Assembly (NCBI GenBank): GCA_016845145.1
Contig: JAERTE010000020.1
Location: 124,001 to 188,000, forward strand
DNA length: 64,000 bases
Direction of reading: 5' to 3'
DNA from: Rhodospirillaceae bacterium
Lineage (GTDB): Bacteria; Pseudomonadota; Alphaproteobacteria; Rhodospirillales; Casp-alpha2
Numbering within the stretch: position 1 is the first letter of the stretch; each line of letters starts with the position of its first letter. The position numbers were made by a program, and so were the translations under genes. The notes beneath the pieces are model-generated. The model ran no database searches and had not been told where the DNA came from. It saw only the letters and a list, made by a program, of their open reading frames with translations. Shown here piece after piece: positions 34,440-43,209 of the stretch.

Positions 34440-35570
34440 ATGGAATTTAAAGACGCAGGTCAGGCGCTGGTTGAGGCATTGCGGCAGTTCGTTGTTGTCA
34501 TGCCGACCTGGATGATGGTCACCATCGTGGCCGTCGTCGCTATCGTCGTGGGCGTCTTGGTGGGTATCGCGCTGAGCCGTCGCGGGGGTCGTGCACCAGC
34601 TCAGCCGCGCCCTGATGCAGATACGCCCGCTGCGCCTGTGCGCAAGGCGCTGCCGCCGCCGGAAAATCCTGCCGTCACCGCCTACCGGGAATTTCTCGAA
34701 GGGCGCGATGTTTCCGCCAACGACCTCGATACCAAGGTGCGGGAGTTCGCTTCCGCCTTGAAGGACATGCGCCAGAACCTGCGTGATCTGGTGCCCGGCG
34801 ACCCGGCCCGCGACGCCGATGCCGAAGCCGCCCGCGAAGCGCTGGAAGCCGGTAAATTCGAAGACGCCATGCTGATGCTCTCGACACTCGGCAACGACGA
34901 AGGCCGTGACGGCGTGCATGCCCGCGACGCGGCCGCCAAACATCTGATGGCAGCGGCATTGGCCAAGTCGGTCGCCGGTGATTTGATGATGGCGCAGATG
35001 GATCCGAAAGCCGCATCCAGGCAATTCGCCGACGCGGTGGAATTGCTGCCCGATGCGCATGAAGAACTGTTGGCCGAGATTTTCAACAAGCACGGCACGG
35101 CAGCCTATCAGGCCGGCGACCCGCTGGCGGCCATCGGCTCGTTCGAGCAATCGCTCGACTTGTTGCAGCGCCGGCTCGGCAAGAACCACCCGGACGTGGC
35201 GGCGGCGCTGAACAATCTGGCGCTGTTGTATTACTCGCGCGGCGACTACGCCCGCGCCGAGCCTTTGTATCAGCGCTCGCTGAAAATCGATGAGCAAACT
35301 TTGGGCGAGGATCACCCGGGCGTCGCCACCGATCTCAATAATCTGGCTTTGTTGTATAAGAAACAAGGCAACCTGGAAGCCGCCGAGCCCTTGCTGAAAC
35401 GCGCGTTGGATATCAAGGAAATGAATTTCGACCCCGGCCACCCGAGCTTAGTCACCGGTTTGCGCAACTATGCCTCCGTGCTCAAGGGCTTGGGCCGCGA
35501 AGACGAAGCCGAAGTCTATGACAAGCGCGCAACCACCCTACCTCCTGCACGCATGCCCGCCGCCCAATAA
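34440..35570 (+). CDS. Membrane-anchored TPR protein
   Basis: From ATG 34440 the product has 376 residues; an ATG 13 codons earlier (34401) is also possible. One transmembrane segment (MVTIVAVVAIVVGVLVGIAL, about residues 23-42) is followed by a Pro/Ala-rich linker and a helical region. Three clear 42-residue TPRs of the kinesin-light-chain type then follow (HPDVAAALNNLALLYYSRGD, HPGVATDLNNLALLYKKQGN, HPSLVTGLRNYASVLKGLGR). Such proteins serve as docking scaffolds. It precedes cbiX by 135 bases; a functional link with cobalamin synthesis is not shown. Confidence 0.87.
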   Translation: MEFKDAGQALVEALRQFVVVMPTWMMVTIVAVVAIVVGVLVGIALSRRGGRAPAQPRPDADTPAAPVRKALPPPENPAVTAYREFLEGRDVSANDLDTKVREFASALKDMRQNLRDLVPGDPARDADAEAAREALEAGKFEDAMLMLSTLGNDEGRDGVHARDAAAKHLMAAALAKSVAGDLMMAQMDPKAASRQFADAVELLPDAHEELLAEIFNKHGTAAYQAGDPLAAIGSFEQSLDLLQRRLGKNHPDVAAALNNLALLYYSRGDYARAEPLYQRSLKIDEQTLGEDHPGVATDLNNLALLYKKQGNLEAAEPLLKRALDIKEMNFDPGHPSLVTGLRNYASVLKGLGREDEAEVYDKRATTLPPARMPAAQ

Positions 35571-35705
35571 GCGCTTTTCCGTTTCCCTATTATCTGTATA
35601 TTCGCCTGACCCACTCGCACCCCGGAGGCGATGACCAGGGGCGGGTTGGTGGATGTTCGAATACTGGACGTTCTCCCATAACGCTCGAAGGCAAGGACCA
35701 AGCGC

Positions 35706-36668
35706 ATGACGGACAAACCCGCCGTAATGATTTGCGGCCACGGCTCGCGCGATGACGCAGCCATTGAAGAATTCAACTCTCTCGCGGTACACCTCCGAAA
35801 ACGACTCCCCGACCACGACGTCGAGAGCGGCTTTTTGGAGTTTGCCAAACCCATTATCCGCACCGGCCTCGATAAGCTCAAAGAGCGCGGCGCAAGAAAG
35901 ATCGTCTGCCTGCCCGGCATGCTGTTCGCCGCCGGCCACGTGAAGAACGACCTGCCGTCCGAGATCAACAACTTCGGCGCCGAGAACCCGGATATCGAAA
36001 TGGTGTTCGGACGCGAGCTGGCGATCGATTCGAAACTACTTGGCGCCGCCCGCGACCGTGTCGAAGAGGCGCTCAACGAGGCTGGCGACCATATTGAACG
36101 CAAAGACACGCTGCTGATGGTGGTCGGGCGCGGCACTAACGATTCGGACGCCAACTCCAATGTCTCCAAGGTGGCGCGCATGCTGTGGGAAGGCATGGGC
36201 TTCGGCTGGGCTGAGGTCAGTTTCTCCGGCGTCGCCTACCCGTTGGTGAACGAGGGCTTGGAGCGCGCCATGAAGCTTGGCTACAAGCGCATTGTCGTGT
36301 TTCCGTACTTTATGTTCACCGGTATTTTGGTACGCCGCATCTACACCTGGGCTGACGAGGCCGCCGAAGCCAATCCCGATGTGGAGATCGTCAAGGCCAG
36401 CTATCTCAACGATCATGAGCAACTGATCGATTGCTTCGTCGACCGGTTGGATGAAGCACTCGAGGGCACCAACAACATGAACTGCCTGCTGTGCAAGTAC
36501 CGCGAACAGATCATCGGCTACGAGCATGACCACGGCGCCGCGCAGGTCGGCCATCACCACCATGTTGTCGGTGCCGGCACCGACGGCCACGGCGCTGCTG
36601 ATCATGGCGTGCATCACGGCCATCATCATCATGGACACGGCCACCACCATCACGACCACGACGACTGA
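35706..36668 (+). CDS. cbiX: Sirohydrochlorin cobaltochelatase CbiX with His-rich tail
   Basis: This 320-residue protein is the long form of CbiX. The active-site His residues are in CGHGSRDD (H11) and FAAGHVKND, and the second half repeats the fold (VVGRGTNDSDANSNV...). Behind the core is the MNCLLCKYR motif (an MxCxxC iron-sulfur site known from Bacillus megaterium CbiX), followed by about 50 residues with 20 histidines. The tail probably holds cobalt or other metal ions for insertion. The enzyme inserts Co2+ early, defining the oxygen-independent pathway. It opens the plus-strand cob operon. Confidence 0.95.
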   Translation: MTDKPAVMICGHGSRDDAAIEEFNSLAVHLRKRLPDHDVESGFLEFAKPIIRTGLDKLKERGARKIVCLPGMLFAAGHVKNDLPSEINNFGAENPDIEMVFGRELAIDSKLLGAARDRVEEALNEAGDHIERKDTLLMVVGRGTNDSDANSNVSKVARMLWEGMGFGWAEVSFSGVAYPLVNEGLERAMKLGYKRIVVFPYFMFTGILVRRIYTWADEAAEANPDVEIVKASYLNDHEQLIDCFVDRLDEALEGTNNMNCLLCKYREQIIGYEHDHGAAQVGHHHHVVGAGTDGHGAADHGVHHGHHHHGHGHHHHDHDD

Positions 36669-36681
36669 ACGGCGCGCGGCA

Positions 36682-37311
36682 ATGTTCGACTATCTTCGTG
36701 ATCCGGATGAGATCTATCGGCAATCGTTTGCCACGTTGCGGGCCGAGGCTGATTTTTCGGCTGTGCCGCCTAATTTGGTGCCGGTTGCGGAACGGCTGAT
36801 CCATGCCTGTGGCTTACCCGAGGCGCTGAAGAGTCTTGCCTGGGGAGGTGATCCTGCGGCGGCAGGCCGAGAGGCACTTAAGGCAGGAGCTTCGATTTTG
36901 GTCGACGCTGAAATGGTCGGCGCGGGCATCATGAAGACCCGCTTGCCCGCAGATAACAAAGTCATTTGCACGCTCAACGATTCACGCACGCCTGACCTTG
37001 CAAAAGCCATGGGCACAACTCGCTCGGCGGCGGCACTCGATTTTTGGGACGATCATCTGGCAGGCGCGGTCGTCGTGTTCGGAAACGCGCCAACGGCTTT
37101 GTTTCGGCTGCTCGAAAGATTTGCCGATGGCGCACCGAAGCCCGCCGTCATTCTGGGCTTTCCCGTCGGCTTCGTCGGCGCGGCAGAATCCAAGGACGCG
37201 TTGATTGAACACGCCGGCGACACGCCGTTCGTAACCATGCGAGGCCGGCTCGGCGGCAGCGCCATGGCGGCGGCAGCGGTTAATGCGCTGTTGATCGAGG
37301 CACCGCAATGA
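36682..37311 (+). CDS. cobH: Precorrin-8X methylmutase CobH/CbiC
   Basis: From ATG 36682 this has 209 residues, the exact family size; the 52 additional in-frame codons upstream overlap the His-rich end of cbiX. The catalytic His is H41 (ERLIHACG). AGASILVDAEMVGAGIMKTR, FGNAPTALFRLLE and GFPVGFVGAAESKDALIEH are signature stretches. It moves the C-11 methyl group to C-12 to form hydrogenobyrinate or cobyrinate. It lies 13 bases after cbiX and overlaps cobL by four bases. Confidence 0.95.
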   Translation: MFDYLRDPDEIYRQSFATLRAEADFSAVPPNLVPVAERLIHACGLPEALKSLAWGGDPAAAGREALKAGASILVDAEMVGAGIMKTRLPADNKVICTLNDSRTPDLAKAMGTTRSAAALDFWDDHLAGAVVVFGNAPTALFRLLERFADGAPKPAVILGFPVGFVGAAESKDALIEHAGDTPFVTMRGRLGGSAMAAAAVNALLIEAPQ

Positions 37312-38528
37312 GTAGCGCCCGCGCGCATTGGCTGACCATCGTCGGCATCGGCGAGGACGGGCTTGCGGGGCTCGGCGAAGACGCGCGGCGAGCCATTGAT
37401 GCTGCCGAAGTCCTGGTCGGTGGCAAGCGCCACCTGGAGAAGGTTGCCGATCGCACCGCTGAAAAAGTCAGCTGGGGCAAGGAATTCGACAAAGGTGTCG
37501 AGGCGATCCGACAATACCAAGGCAAGCGTGTGGTAGTGCTGGCATCAGGCGACCCCATGTATTTCGGCGCCGGTTCGACCCTGGCCCGGCGCTTCGGCAT
37601 AGAAGCCATGACCATCATCCCGGCCCCCGGTGCGTTCTCTCTCGCCGCCGCGCGCATGGGCTGGTCCTTGCCCGATGTCGATTGCCTGACCGTGCATGGC
37701 CGAGCCTTGGAAATCGTAAACCTGTATCTGCACCCCAATGCGCGGTTGCTGATCCTCAGCTGGGACGGCACCACGCCCGCGAAGCTGGCGGCGCTACTGA
37801 CCGAGAAGGGGTATGGTGAGAGTATTTTCACCGTTATGGAGCACATGGGCGGCCGTGAGGAACGCACGATCGAGGGATCCGCGAAAGCCTGGGCGGAGCC
37901 GGAAACCGCCGCGTTGAATACCATCGCCGTTACCTGTATCGCCGGTGCTGACGCTGTTGCCTGGTCGCGCGCACCGGGTCTGCCGGAAGAAGCTTTCAAG
38001 CACGATAACATGGTGACCAAGCGCGAGGTCCGTGCCGCCACCATTGCGGCACTGGCGCCATTGCCGGGCGAAACGCTTTGGGATGTGGGCGCAGGGTCGG
38101 GAACCGTGGCCATTGAATGGCTTCGGCTTGAACCTTCGGCCAAGGCCGTCGCTATTGAGCGCAACGCGAAGCGCCTCGGCTTCATCCGGGCCAATGCGGC
38201 GAACCTGGGCGTGCCGCATTTGCATGTGATTGAAGGCCAGGCGCCTGGATCCCTGGACGCCATCGACACAGCGCCAGATGCGGTTTTCGTCGGCGGCGGC
38301 GTTTCCGATTTGAACATTTTGGAAGCCTGTTGGGGCCGGCTTGCCGCCGGCGGCCGGCTGGTGGCCAATGCCGTAACCTTGGAAGCGCAGCAATCCCTGC
38401 TGGCGTTCCGCAAAAAATACGGTGGCCGGATGACGCGCCTCAGCATCGCCCGGGAAGACAGTGTCGGCCCCATGAGCGGCATGCGGCCGATGATGGAAGT
38501 TTGGCAGTTACACGTGGAGAAGACATGA
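37308..38528 (+). CDS. cobL: Precorrin-6Y C5,15-methyltransferase (decarboxylating) CobL/CbiET
   Basis: The 406 residues fuse the CbiE-type tetrapyrrole methylase (about 1-210, beginning WLTIVGIGEDGLAGLGEDAR, with LASGDPMYFGAG and EHMGGREERTIEG) with the CbiT-type methyltransferase (about 215-405, with LWDVGAGSGTVAIEWLRL as the SAM motif). It methylates C-5 and C-15 and removes the acetate side-chain carboxyl at C-12. The fusion is usual in alphaproteobacteria. ATGA overlaps join it to cobH before and cobI after. Confidence 0.95.
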   Translation: MSSARAHWLTIVGIGEDGLAGLGEDARRAIDAAEVLVGGKRHLEKVADRTAEKVSWGKEFDKGVEAIRQYQGKRVVVLASGDPMYFGAGSTLARRFGIEAMTIIPAPGAFSLAAARMGWSLPDVDCLTVHGRALEIVNLYLHPNARLLILSWDGTTPAKLAALLTEKGYGESIFTVMEHMGGREERTIEGSAKAWAEPETAALNTIAVTCIAGADAVAWSRAPGLPEEAFKHDNMVTKREVRAATIAALAPLPGETLWDVGAGSGTVAIEWLRLEPSAKAVAIERNAKRLGFIRANAANLGVPHLHVIEGQAPGSLDAIDTAPDAVFVGGGVSDLNILEACWGRLAAGGRLVANAVTLEAQQSLLAFRKKYGGRMTRLSIAREDSVGPMSGMRPMMEVWQLHVEKT

Positions 38529-39232
38529 GCGGCACTTTGTATGGCCTCGGCGTCGGCCCCGGCGACCCGGAACTGATAACCCTGAAGGCACTGCGCATCA
38601 TCGAAGGCACCCCCGTCATCGCCTATCCCGCGCCCGATATAGGTGACAGCCTGGCTCGCGCCATCGCCGCACCGCACATCCCCGACGGCAAGACAGAAAT
38701 TGCCGTGCGCACTCCAATGGTACCGGGCGAGTTCCCGGCTCATGATGTTTACGATTACTATGCGGGTGAGATCCGTGATCATCTGAATGTGGGACGCGAT
38801 GTTGCTTTTTTATGCGAGGGCGACCCGTTCCTTTACGGCTCATTCATGTACCTGTTCGCGCGCTTGGCGGACGCGCATGAAACCAGGATCGTGCCAGGTG
38901 TTTCATCGCTAGGAGCCTGCGCCGCCGCAGCTGGCGTACCGCTTGTATCACGGAACGAAACACTGAGTATCGTACCCGGTCCCTTGGACGAAACGGAGTT
39001 GGAGACACGACTGAAAGCCTCCACCGCCGTGGCGGTTATGAAAGTAGGCCGGCATTTCGATAAGGTTCGCCGCGTTATCGAACGCCTGGGGCTTTCTGCC
39101 CATGCCCATTATGTAGAGCACGCCAGCATGACCGATCAACGCGCGCTGCCGTTGGACCAGGTGGATACGGCCAAGGCGCCGTATTTCTCCATGATCCTGA
39201 TCCGCCGCCCGTCGGGGGAGGCCGGCCAATGA
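38525..39232 (+). CDS. cobI: Precorrin-2 C20-methyltransferase CobI/CbiL
   Basis: The ATG at 38525 overlaps the cobL stop by four bases and gives 235 residues. Motifs of the C20-methyltransferase are GTLYGLGVGPGDPELITLKA, VAFLCEGDPFLYGSFMYLF, VPGVSSLGACAAAAGVPLVS and ETLSIVPGPLDETELE. It adds the methyl group at C-20 of (cobalt-)precorrin-2, the first step after cobalt insertion. The stop overlaps the next ATG (ATGA). Confidence 0.95.
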   Translation: MSGTLYGLGVGPGDPELITLKALRIIEGTPVIAYPAPDIGDSLARAIAAPHIPDGKTEIAVRTPMVPGEFPAHDVYDYYAGEIRDHLNVGRDVAFLCEGDPFLYGSFMYLFARLADAHETRIVPGVSSLGACAAAAGVPLVSRNETLSIVPGPLDETELETRLKASTAVAVMKVGRHFDKVRRVIERLGLSAHAHYVEHASMTDQRALPLDQVDTAKAPYFSMILIRRPSGEAGQ

Positions 39233-41028
39233 AACACCCCATTATCATTGCGTTGACCAACACCGGTCTTGAGCTGGCTGGGCGATTAGATATGCCGGAA
39301 GCGGAGACTCACGGCCTAGCTGGACGTGCCCATGGCGCAACAGAGTTATTTTCCAATACGATTGAGCACCTTGGCGATCTTTTTAAGGCAGGCCATCCGA
39401 TTATCGGTATCTGCGCCGCTGGAATTCTAATTCGGGCTCTAGCGCCACTGTTGGGCGATAAGCGTTCCGAGCCGCCGGTCATTGCCATGGCGCAAGACGG
39501 CAGCGCCGTGGTGCCATTGTTGGGGGGCCACAACGGCGCCAACCAGTTGGCTGCGGACATCGCCGAAGCTTTGAATACGAATGCGGCTATCACCACGGCC
39601 GGTGACGTTTCGCTGGGTGTGGCGCTCGATGACCCACCGTCCGGTTGGTCTTTGGCCAATCCGGCAGCAGCCAAACCTGTCGCCGCTGCGCTGATCGCCA
39701 GGGAGCCCGTGGGCATGCATGTCGACTGTGGCGACACGGCATGGCTAACGAAAATCGACGCCGCTTTCACTGAAAGTGACAGCCCTTCAATCACGGTTAC
39801 CCATAAAGTCGACGCAGGTAGTGATGAACGGCTGGTGCTGCACCCGCCGGTGCTGGCGCTTGGTGTCGGCTGTGAACGAGATTGCGACCCGGCGGAATTG
39901 ATTTCCCTGGCGCTAGAAACGCTCGCTCAAGCCGGCCTCGCCGCGCCAAGCGTGGCCTGTGTCGTCTCCATTGACGTGAAGGCCGATGAAGGCGCCGTGC
40001 ATGCCTTGGCCGAACATCTCGGTGTCCCCGCACGGTTCTTCACCGCCGTTGAGCTCGAAACCGAAACCCCACGATTGGCCAATCCGTCCGACATCGTTTT
40101 TGCCGAGGTTGGGTGTCACGGCGTAGCCGAGGGAGCCGCGCTCGCAGCTGTCGGCAGCCAAGGCGATTTGATCGTGCCGAAAGCCAAATCCAAACGCGCC
40201 ACCTGTGCGCTGGGCCTGGCCAAAGGGAACATCGCCCCGGCCAGTGTTGGTCAGAAACGCGGGCGGCTGACGGTCGTCGGGATCGGTCCCGGATCAGATG
40301 GATGGCGCACCCCTGCCGTGACCCGTGCCCTTGCTGGTGCGGATGAGGTGGTGGGTTATGGGTTGTATTTGGACCTGATCGTGGATGTCATCGTTGGCAA
40401 ACCGCGCCACGATTCCAAGTTGTCAGAGGAAGAGGCGCGCGTGCGCCTCGCCATCGAACGCGCCGCCGAGGGCCTCGACGTGGCGCTGGTCAGTTCCGGT
40501 GATGCCGGCATCTATGCGCTGGCAACGCTGGCGTTCGAGTTGTTGGACCGCGAAGATAATCCTGAATGGAACCGGCTTGACATCAGCGTCGAGCCTGGTG
40601 TCTCAGCCATCCAGGCGGCGGCAGCACGTATGGGGGCGCCCATTGGTCACGATTTCTGCACCGTGTCGCTCTCAGATTTGCTGACGCCATGGGACGTGAT
40701 CGAAAACAGATTGCAGGCTGCGGCATCGGGCGATTTCATCACCGCACTCTATAACCCCGTCTCCAAACGCCGCCGTCACCAATTGGTCGCAGCGCGTGAC
40801 GCCATGCTGGCACACCGCCCGGCGGAGACACCGGTGATCTTGGCGCGCAACCTGGGACGCGATGGCGAGACATTGGATGTCATCCGCTTGGATGAACTGG
40901 AGCCCGACCGCGTCGATATGTTGACGCTGGTCTTGATCGGCAACAGCCAAACCCGCCACATCCATCGCGGCCAGCGCGAATGGGTATACACGCCGCGTGG
41001 CTACGCCGCTAAGATGGAAGACGCGTAA
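39229..41028 (+). CDS. cobJ: CbiG-CobJ fusion: cobalt-precorrin-5A hydrolase and precorrin-3B C17-methyltransferase
   Basis: The 599 residues comprise a CbiG-type module (about 1-335, with GICAAGILIRALAPLLGDK, PPVIAMAQDGSAVVPLLGGH and the C-terminal domain LGVGCERDCDPAELI) and a CobJ/CbiH module (about 345-599, with LTVVGIGPGSDGWRTPAVTR, VSSGDAGIYALATLA and PLGHDFC-like PIGHDFCTVSLSDLLTPW). CobJ contracts the ring and methylates C-17; CbiG opens the resulting lactone and releases acetaldehyde. Fusing the two gives substrate hand-over of an unstable intermediate. No CobG mono-oxygenase is seen, consistent with CbiG. Confidence 0.93.
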   Translation: MKHPIIIALTNTGLELAGRLDMPEAETHGLAGRAHGATELFSNTIEHLGDLFKAGHPIIGICAAGILIRALAPLLGDKRSEPPVIAMAQDGSAVVPLLGGHNGANQLAADIAEALNTNAAITTAGDVSLGVALDDPPSGWSLANPAAAKPVAAALIAREPVGMHVDCGDTAWLTKIDAAFTESDSPSITVTHKVDAGSDERLVLHPPVLALGVGCERDCDPAELISLALETLAQAGLAAPSVACVVSIDVKADEGAVHALAEHLGVPARFFTAVELETETPRLANPSDIVFAEVGCHGVAEGAALAAVGSQGDLIVPKAKSKRATCALGLAKGNIAPASVGQKRGRLTVVGIGPGSDGWRTPAVTRALAGADEVVGYGLYLDLIVDVIVGKPRHDSKLSEEEARVRLAIERAAEGLDVALVSSGDAGIYALATLAFELLDREDNPEWNRLDISVEPGVSAIQAAAARMGAPIGHDFCTVSLSDLLTPWDVIENRLQAAASGDFITALYNPVSKRRRHQLVAARDAMLAHRPAETPVILARNLGRDGETLDVIRLDELEPDRVDMLTLVLIGNSQTRHIHRGQREWVYTPRGYAAKMEDA

Positions 41029-41063
41029 TGTCAGGTTTGTCCTGGCGTGAATAAGAACGGAGA

Positions 41064-41693
41064 TTGAATATGGCACGCTTATTGTTTTTGGGCTTGGCTC
41101 TGATCCTCACGTCCCCAGCATTGGCGCAACAAACACCGCCACCACCACGGACCGTAACCGGTGCTCCGACGGCCAGCGGCCAGATCGGCCAAATTCTCTT
41201 TGATGCTGCAGAGAAAGCCGTCATTGAAAAATTCTTCGGCCGAATGGCAACCGCCGCGCCGAGCGAGCCAACCACCACCACGGGCGAAACGATCAAGCGT
41301 GTCATTGATGCCGCAACTGGCGCCACCACAACGGCGCGCAAAGATGATGACGGCGCCGATGACGAACAACGCGGCAGCAAAGACAAGAAAGACAAACACT
41401 GGAAGAAAGACAAAAATAAGGGGAAAGGCAAAGGGCGAGGGAAGAACAAAGGCATGCCCCCAGGGCTGGCCAAACGCAAGTCGCTGCCGCCCGGTTTGCA
41501 AAAGCAGCTTGAGCGCAACGGCCGTTTGCCGCCAGGCCTGCAGAAACGTGAGTTGCCGGATGAGTTGTGGGCTCAATTACCTCCGCCCAAGCAAGGCACT
41601 GAACGAGTCGTGGCCGGAAATGATGTCGTCCTCATCCACGAAGCCACGGGCATTGTGCTCGATATCCTGCGTGATGTGGTAACACCAAAATAA
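41064..41693 (+). CDS. CigR/RcnB-like periplasmic protein with Lys-rich linker
   Basis: This 209-residue protein has a signal peptide (LLFLGLALILTSPALAQ), a low-complexity middle with many Lys and Gly (about 105-132), PPGLxK repeats (MPPGLAKRKSLPPGLQKQLE, RLPPGLQKREL) and an RcnB-like end (TERVVAGNDVVLIHEATGIVLDIL). CigR and RcnB proteins sit in the periplasm; RcnB is tied to nickel and cobalt efflux. Its place between cobJ and cobM suggests a role in cobalt handling, which is inference. It has GGAG near its ATG and 35 bases separate it from cobJ. Confidence 0.75.
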   Translation: MNMARLLFLGLALILTSPALAQQTPPPPRTVTGAPTASGQIGQILFDAAEKAVIEKFFGRMATAAPSEPTTTTGETIKRVIDAATGATTTARKDDDGADDEQRGSKDKKDKHWKKDKNKGKGKGRGKNKGMPPGLAKRKSLPPGLQKQLERNGRLPPGLQKRELPDELWAQLPPPKQGTERVVAGNDVVLIHEATGIVLDILRDVVTPK

Positions 41694-41709
41694 ACCGGAG
41701 CATTTATAC

Positions 41710-42468
41710 GTGACTGTCCACTTCATCGGCGCCGGTCCTGGCGCGCCTGACCTAATTACGGTTCGCGCCCTCAATCTGATCAAGGCGGCACCCGTCATTC
41801 TCTATGCCGGCTCGCTGGTCCCAGAGGCCGTTTTGGCGGAAGCCCGGACCGATGCTCGTGTTATCGACACCGCACCCATGGACTTAGATGCCATTATTTC
41901 CGAGATGCAAGCCACCCATGCCGACGGCCAAGACGTGGCACGCGTGCATTCGGGTGATCCGTCGCTCTATGGCGCCATCGCCGAGCAGATGCGGCGCCTC
42001 AATGAACTTGGCATCCCTTACGATGTAACACCGGGCGTAAGCGCCTATGCGGCGGCGGCGGCAGCCATGAAGAAAGAACTGACGCTTGCGGGCGTCAGCC
42101 AAACCATCATCCTGACGCGCACCGCCGTGCGTTCGTCCTCAATGCCCGCCGGCGAGGACCTGGAGACACTCGGCAAAAGCGGCGCGACCCTGGCGATCCA
42201 CCTTTCGGTCAACAACCTGGCCAAAGTGGTGCGAGAGTTAACCCCGCACTACGGCGATGATTGCCCTGTGGCGGTAGCTTACCGGGTCGGTTGGCCGGAC
42301 CAGTTGATCATCGAGGGCAGACTTTCCGATATTCGCAGCAAGGTGAAAGAATCGGGCATTACCCGTACGGCGCTGATCATGGTCGGCCGCGTGCTTGCGC
42401 CTGAAGATTTCGACGACAGCCGCCTCTATGCCGCCGATCACCACCATGTACTGAGACCACGTCGCTAA
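41710..42468 (+). CDS. cobM: Precorrin-4 C11-methyltransferase CobM/CbiF
   Basis: The GTG at 41710, with CCGGAG upstream, gives 252 residues. Family motifs are VHFIGAGPGAPDLITVRA, LYAGSLVPEAVLAEA, RVHSGDPSLYGAIAEQM, VTPGVSAYAAAAAAM and VAYRVGWPDQLIIEGRL. It methylates C-11. The gene lies 16 bases after the CigR-like gene and ends convergently with cobK, overlapping by four bases, so this is the end of the plus-strand cob operon. Confidence 0.95.
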   Translation: MTVHFIGAGPGAPDLITVRALNLIKAAPVILYAGSLVPEAVLAEARTDARVIDTAPMDLDAIISEMQATHADGQDVARVHSGDPSLYGAIAEQMRRLNELGIPYDVTPGVSAYAAAAAAMKKELTLAGVSQTIILTRTAVRSSSMPAGEDLETLGKSGATLAIHLSVNNLAKVVRELTPHYGDDCPVAVAYRVGWPDQLIIEGRLSDIRSKVKESGITRTALIMVGRVLAPEDFDDSRLYAADHHHVLRPRR

Positions 42469-43208
42469 AGTTGCATCTGAACCCACGTCATGACTTCATC
42501 GACACTGCTTGCGCGCGCGCCGGGCGGGGGCGGGGGCGGTGAGACCAGGACTATCGACAGCCCAAGATCAAACGCAGCAACGATTTTGGCCGGCAAGGCG
42601 CCGCCAGATGACTTGCTGACAAGGGTATCAATCTGATGTTCGATCATCAGCGCCTTCTCGGATTCGAGGTCGTAGGGCGGTCGTCCGGTGGTCACTTCGA
42701 AATTCTCAAGCGACAAGGGTTCGCTCGGCGGGTCAATCAAGCGCACCAGAAACCACACGTTCTCCACGCCCGCGAATGCGCTGACGGTTTGCTTGCCCGT
42801 GGTCAGGAATGCACGGGAGGCCGAATTTCCAACGGTATTGACGGCAGTTGCCATGTCGGCGACTTCCAGCCACTTCCCACTCGGCGGCAGTTCCCAAGCA
42901 GGGCGGATCAACTGTAGCCGCGCCACGCCTGCCGTCACGCAGGCGTCATGGGCATGTTCCGAAACCGTCTCGGCGAAGGGATGGGTCGCATCGATAACCA
43001 AATTTATCGATTCAGCACGCAAGTATTCAGCCAAACCCGATGCGCCACCGAACCCGCCAACCCGCACGCCACCAGCCACATCCGGCGCCCTTCCGGTACG
43101 TCCCGCCCACGACGTAATAACCTCTAGTCGATCGGCCAGGTTGACCGCAGCCGCCTCGGCAAGAACGCGGGCTTCTGCCGTGCCGCCAAGGATCAGCAAG
43201 CGTCGCAT
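42465..43208 (-). CDS. cobK: Precorrin-6A reductase CobK/CbiJ
   Basis: The 247 residues match the family in length. The N-terminus RRLLILGGTAEARVLAEAA is the NADPH-binding start; NLVIDATHPFAETVSEHAHDAC, FLTTGKQTVSAF and ESEKALMIEHQIDTLVSKSSGG are the catalytic and binding motifs. It reduces the macrocycle using NADPH. It follows cbiD by one base on the minus strand and converges with cobM, so the precorrin genes are split over two strands. A run of seven Pro residues (PPPPPPPG, near 225) is unusual. Confidence 0.93.
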   Translation of the reverse strand: MRRLLILGGTAEARVLAEAAAVNLADRLEVITSWAGRTGRAPDVAGGVRVGGFGGASGLAEYLRAESINLVIDATHPFAETVSEHAHDACVTAGVARLQLIRPAWELPPSGKWLEVADMATAVNTVGNSASRAFLTTGKQTVSAFAGVENVWFLVRLIDPPSEPLSLENFEVTTGRPPYDLESEKALMIEHQIDTLVSKSSGGALPAKIVAAFDLGLSIVLVSPPPPPPGARASSVDEVMTWVQMQL

Positions 43209-43209
43209 G

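Noticed and set aside
35578..35660. AATAGGGAAA-like motif on the minus strand, reminiscent of the cobalamin riboswitch
   Set aside because: It is on the wrong strand for cbiX, and the B12 box and the other conserved segments of the riboswitch are absent.
36601..36660. CAT-rich repetitive DNA that looks like a microsatellite
   Set aside because: It simply encodes the His-rich tail of CbiX in frame.
37280..38782. 500-residue minus frame opposite cobL
   Set aside because: A shadow of cobL; Ser/Arg/Ala-rich sequence without motifs.
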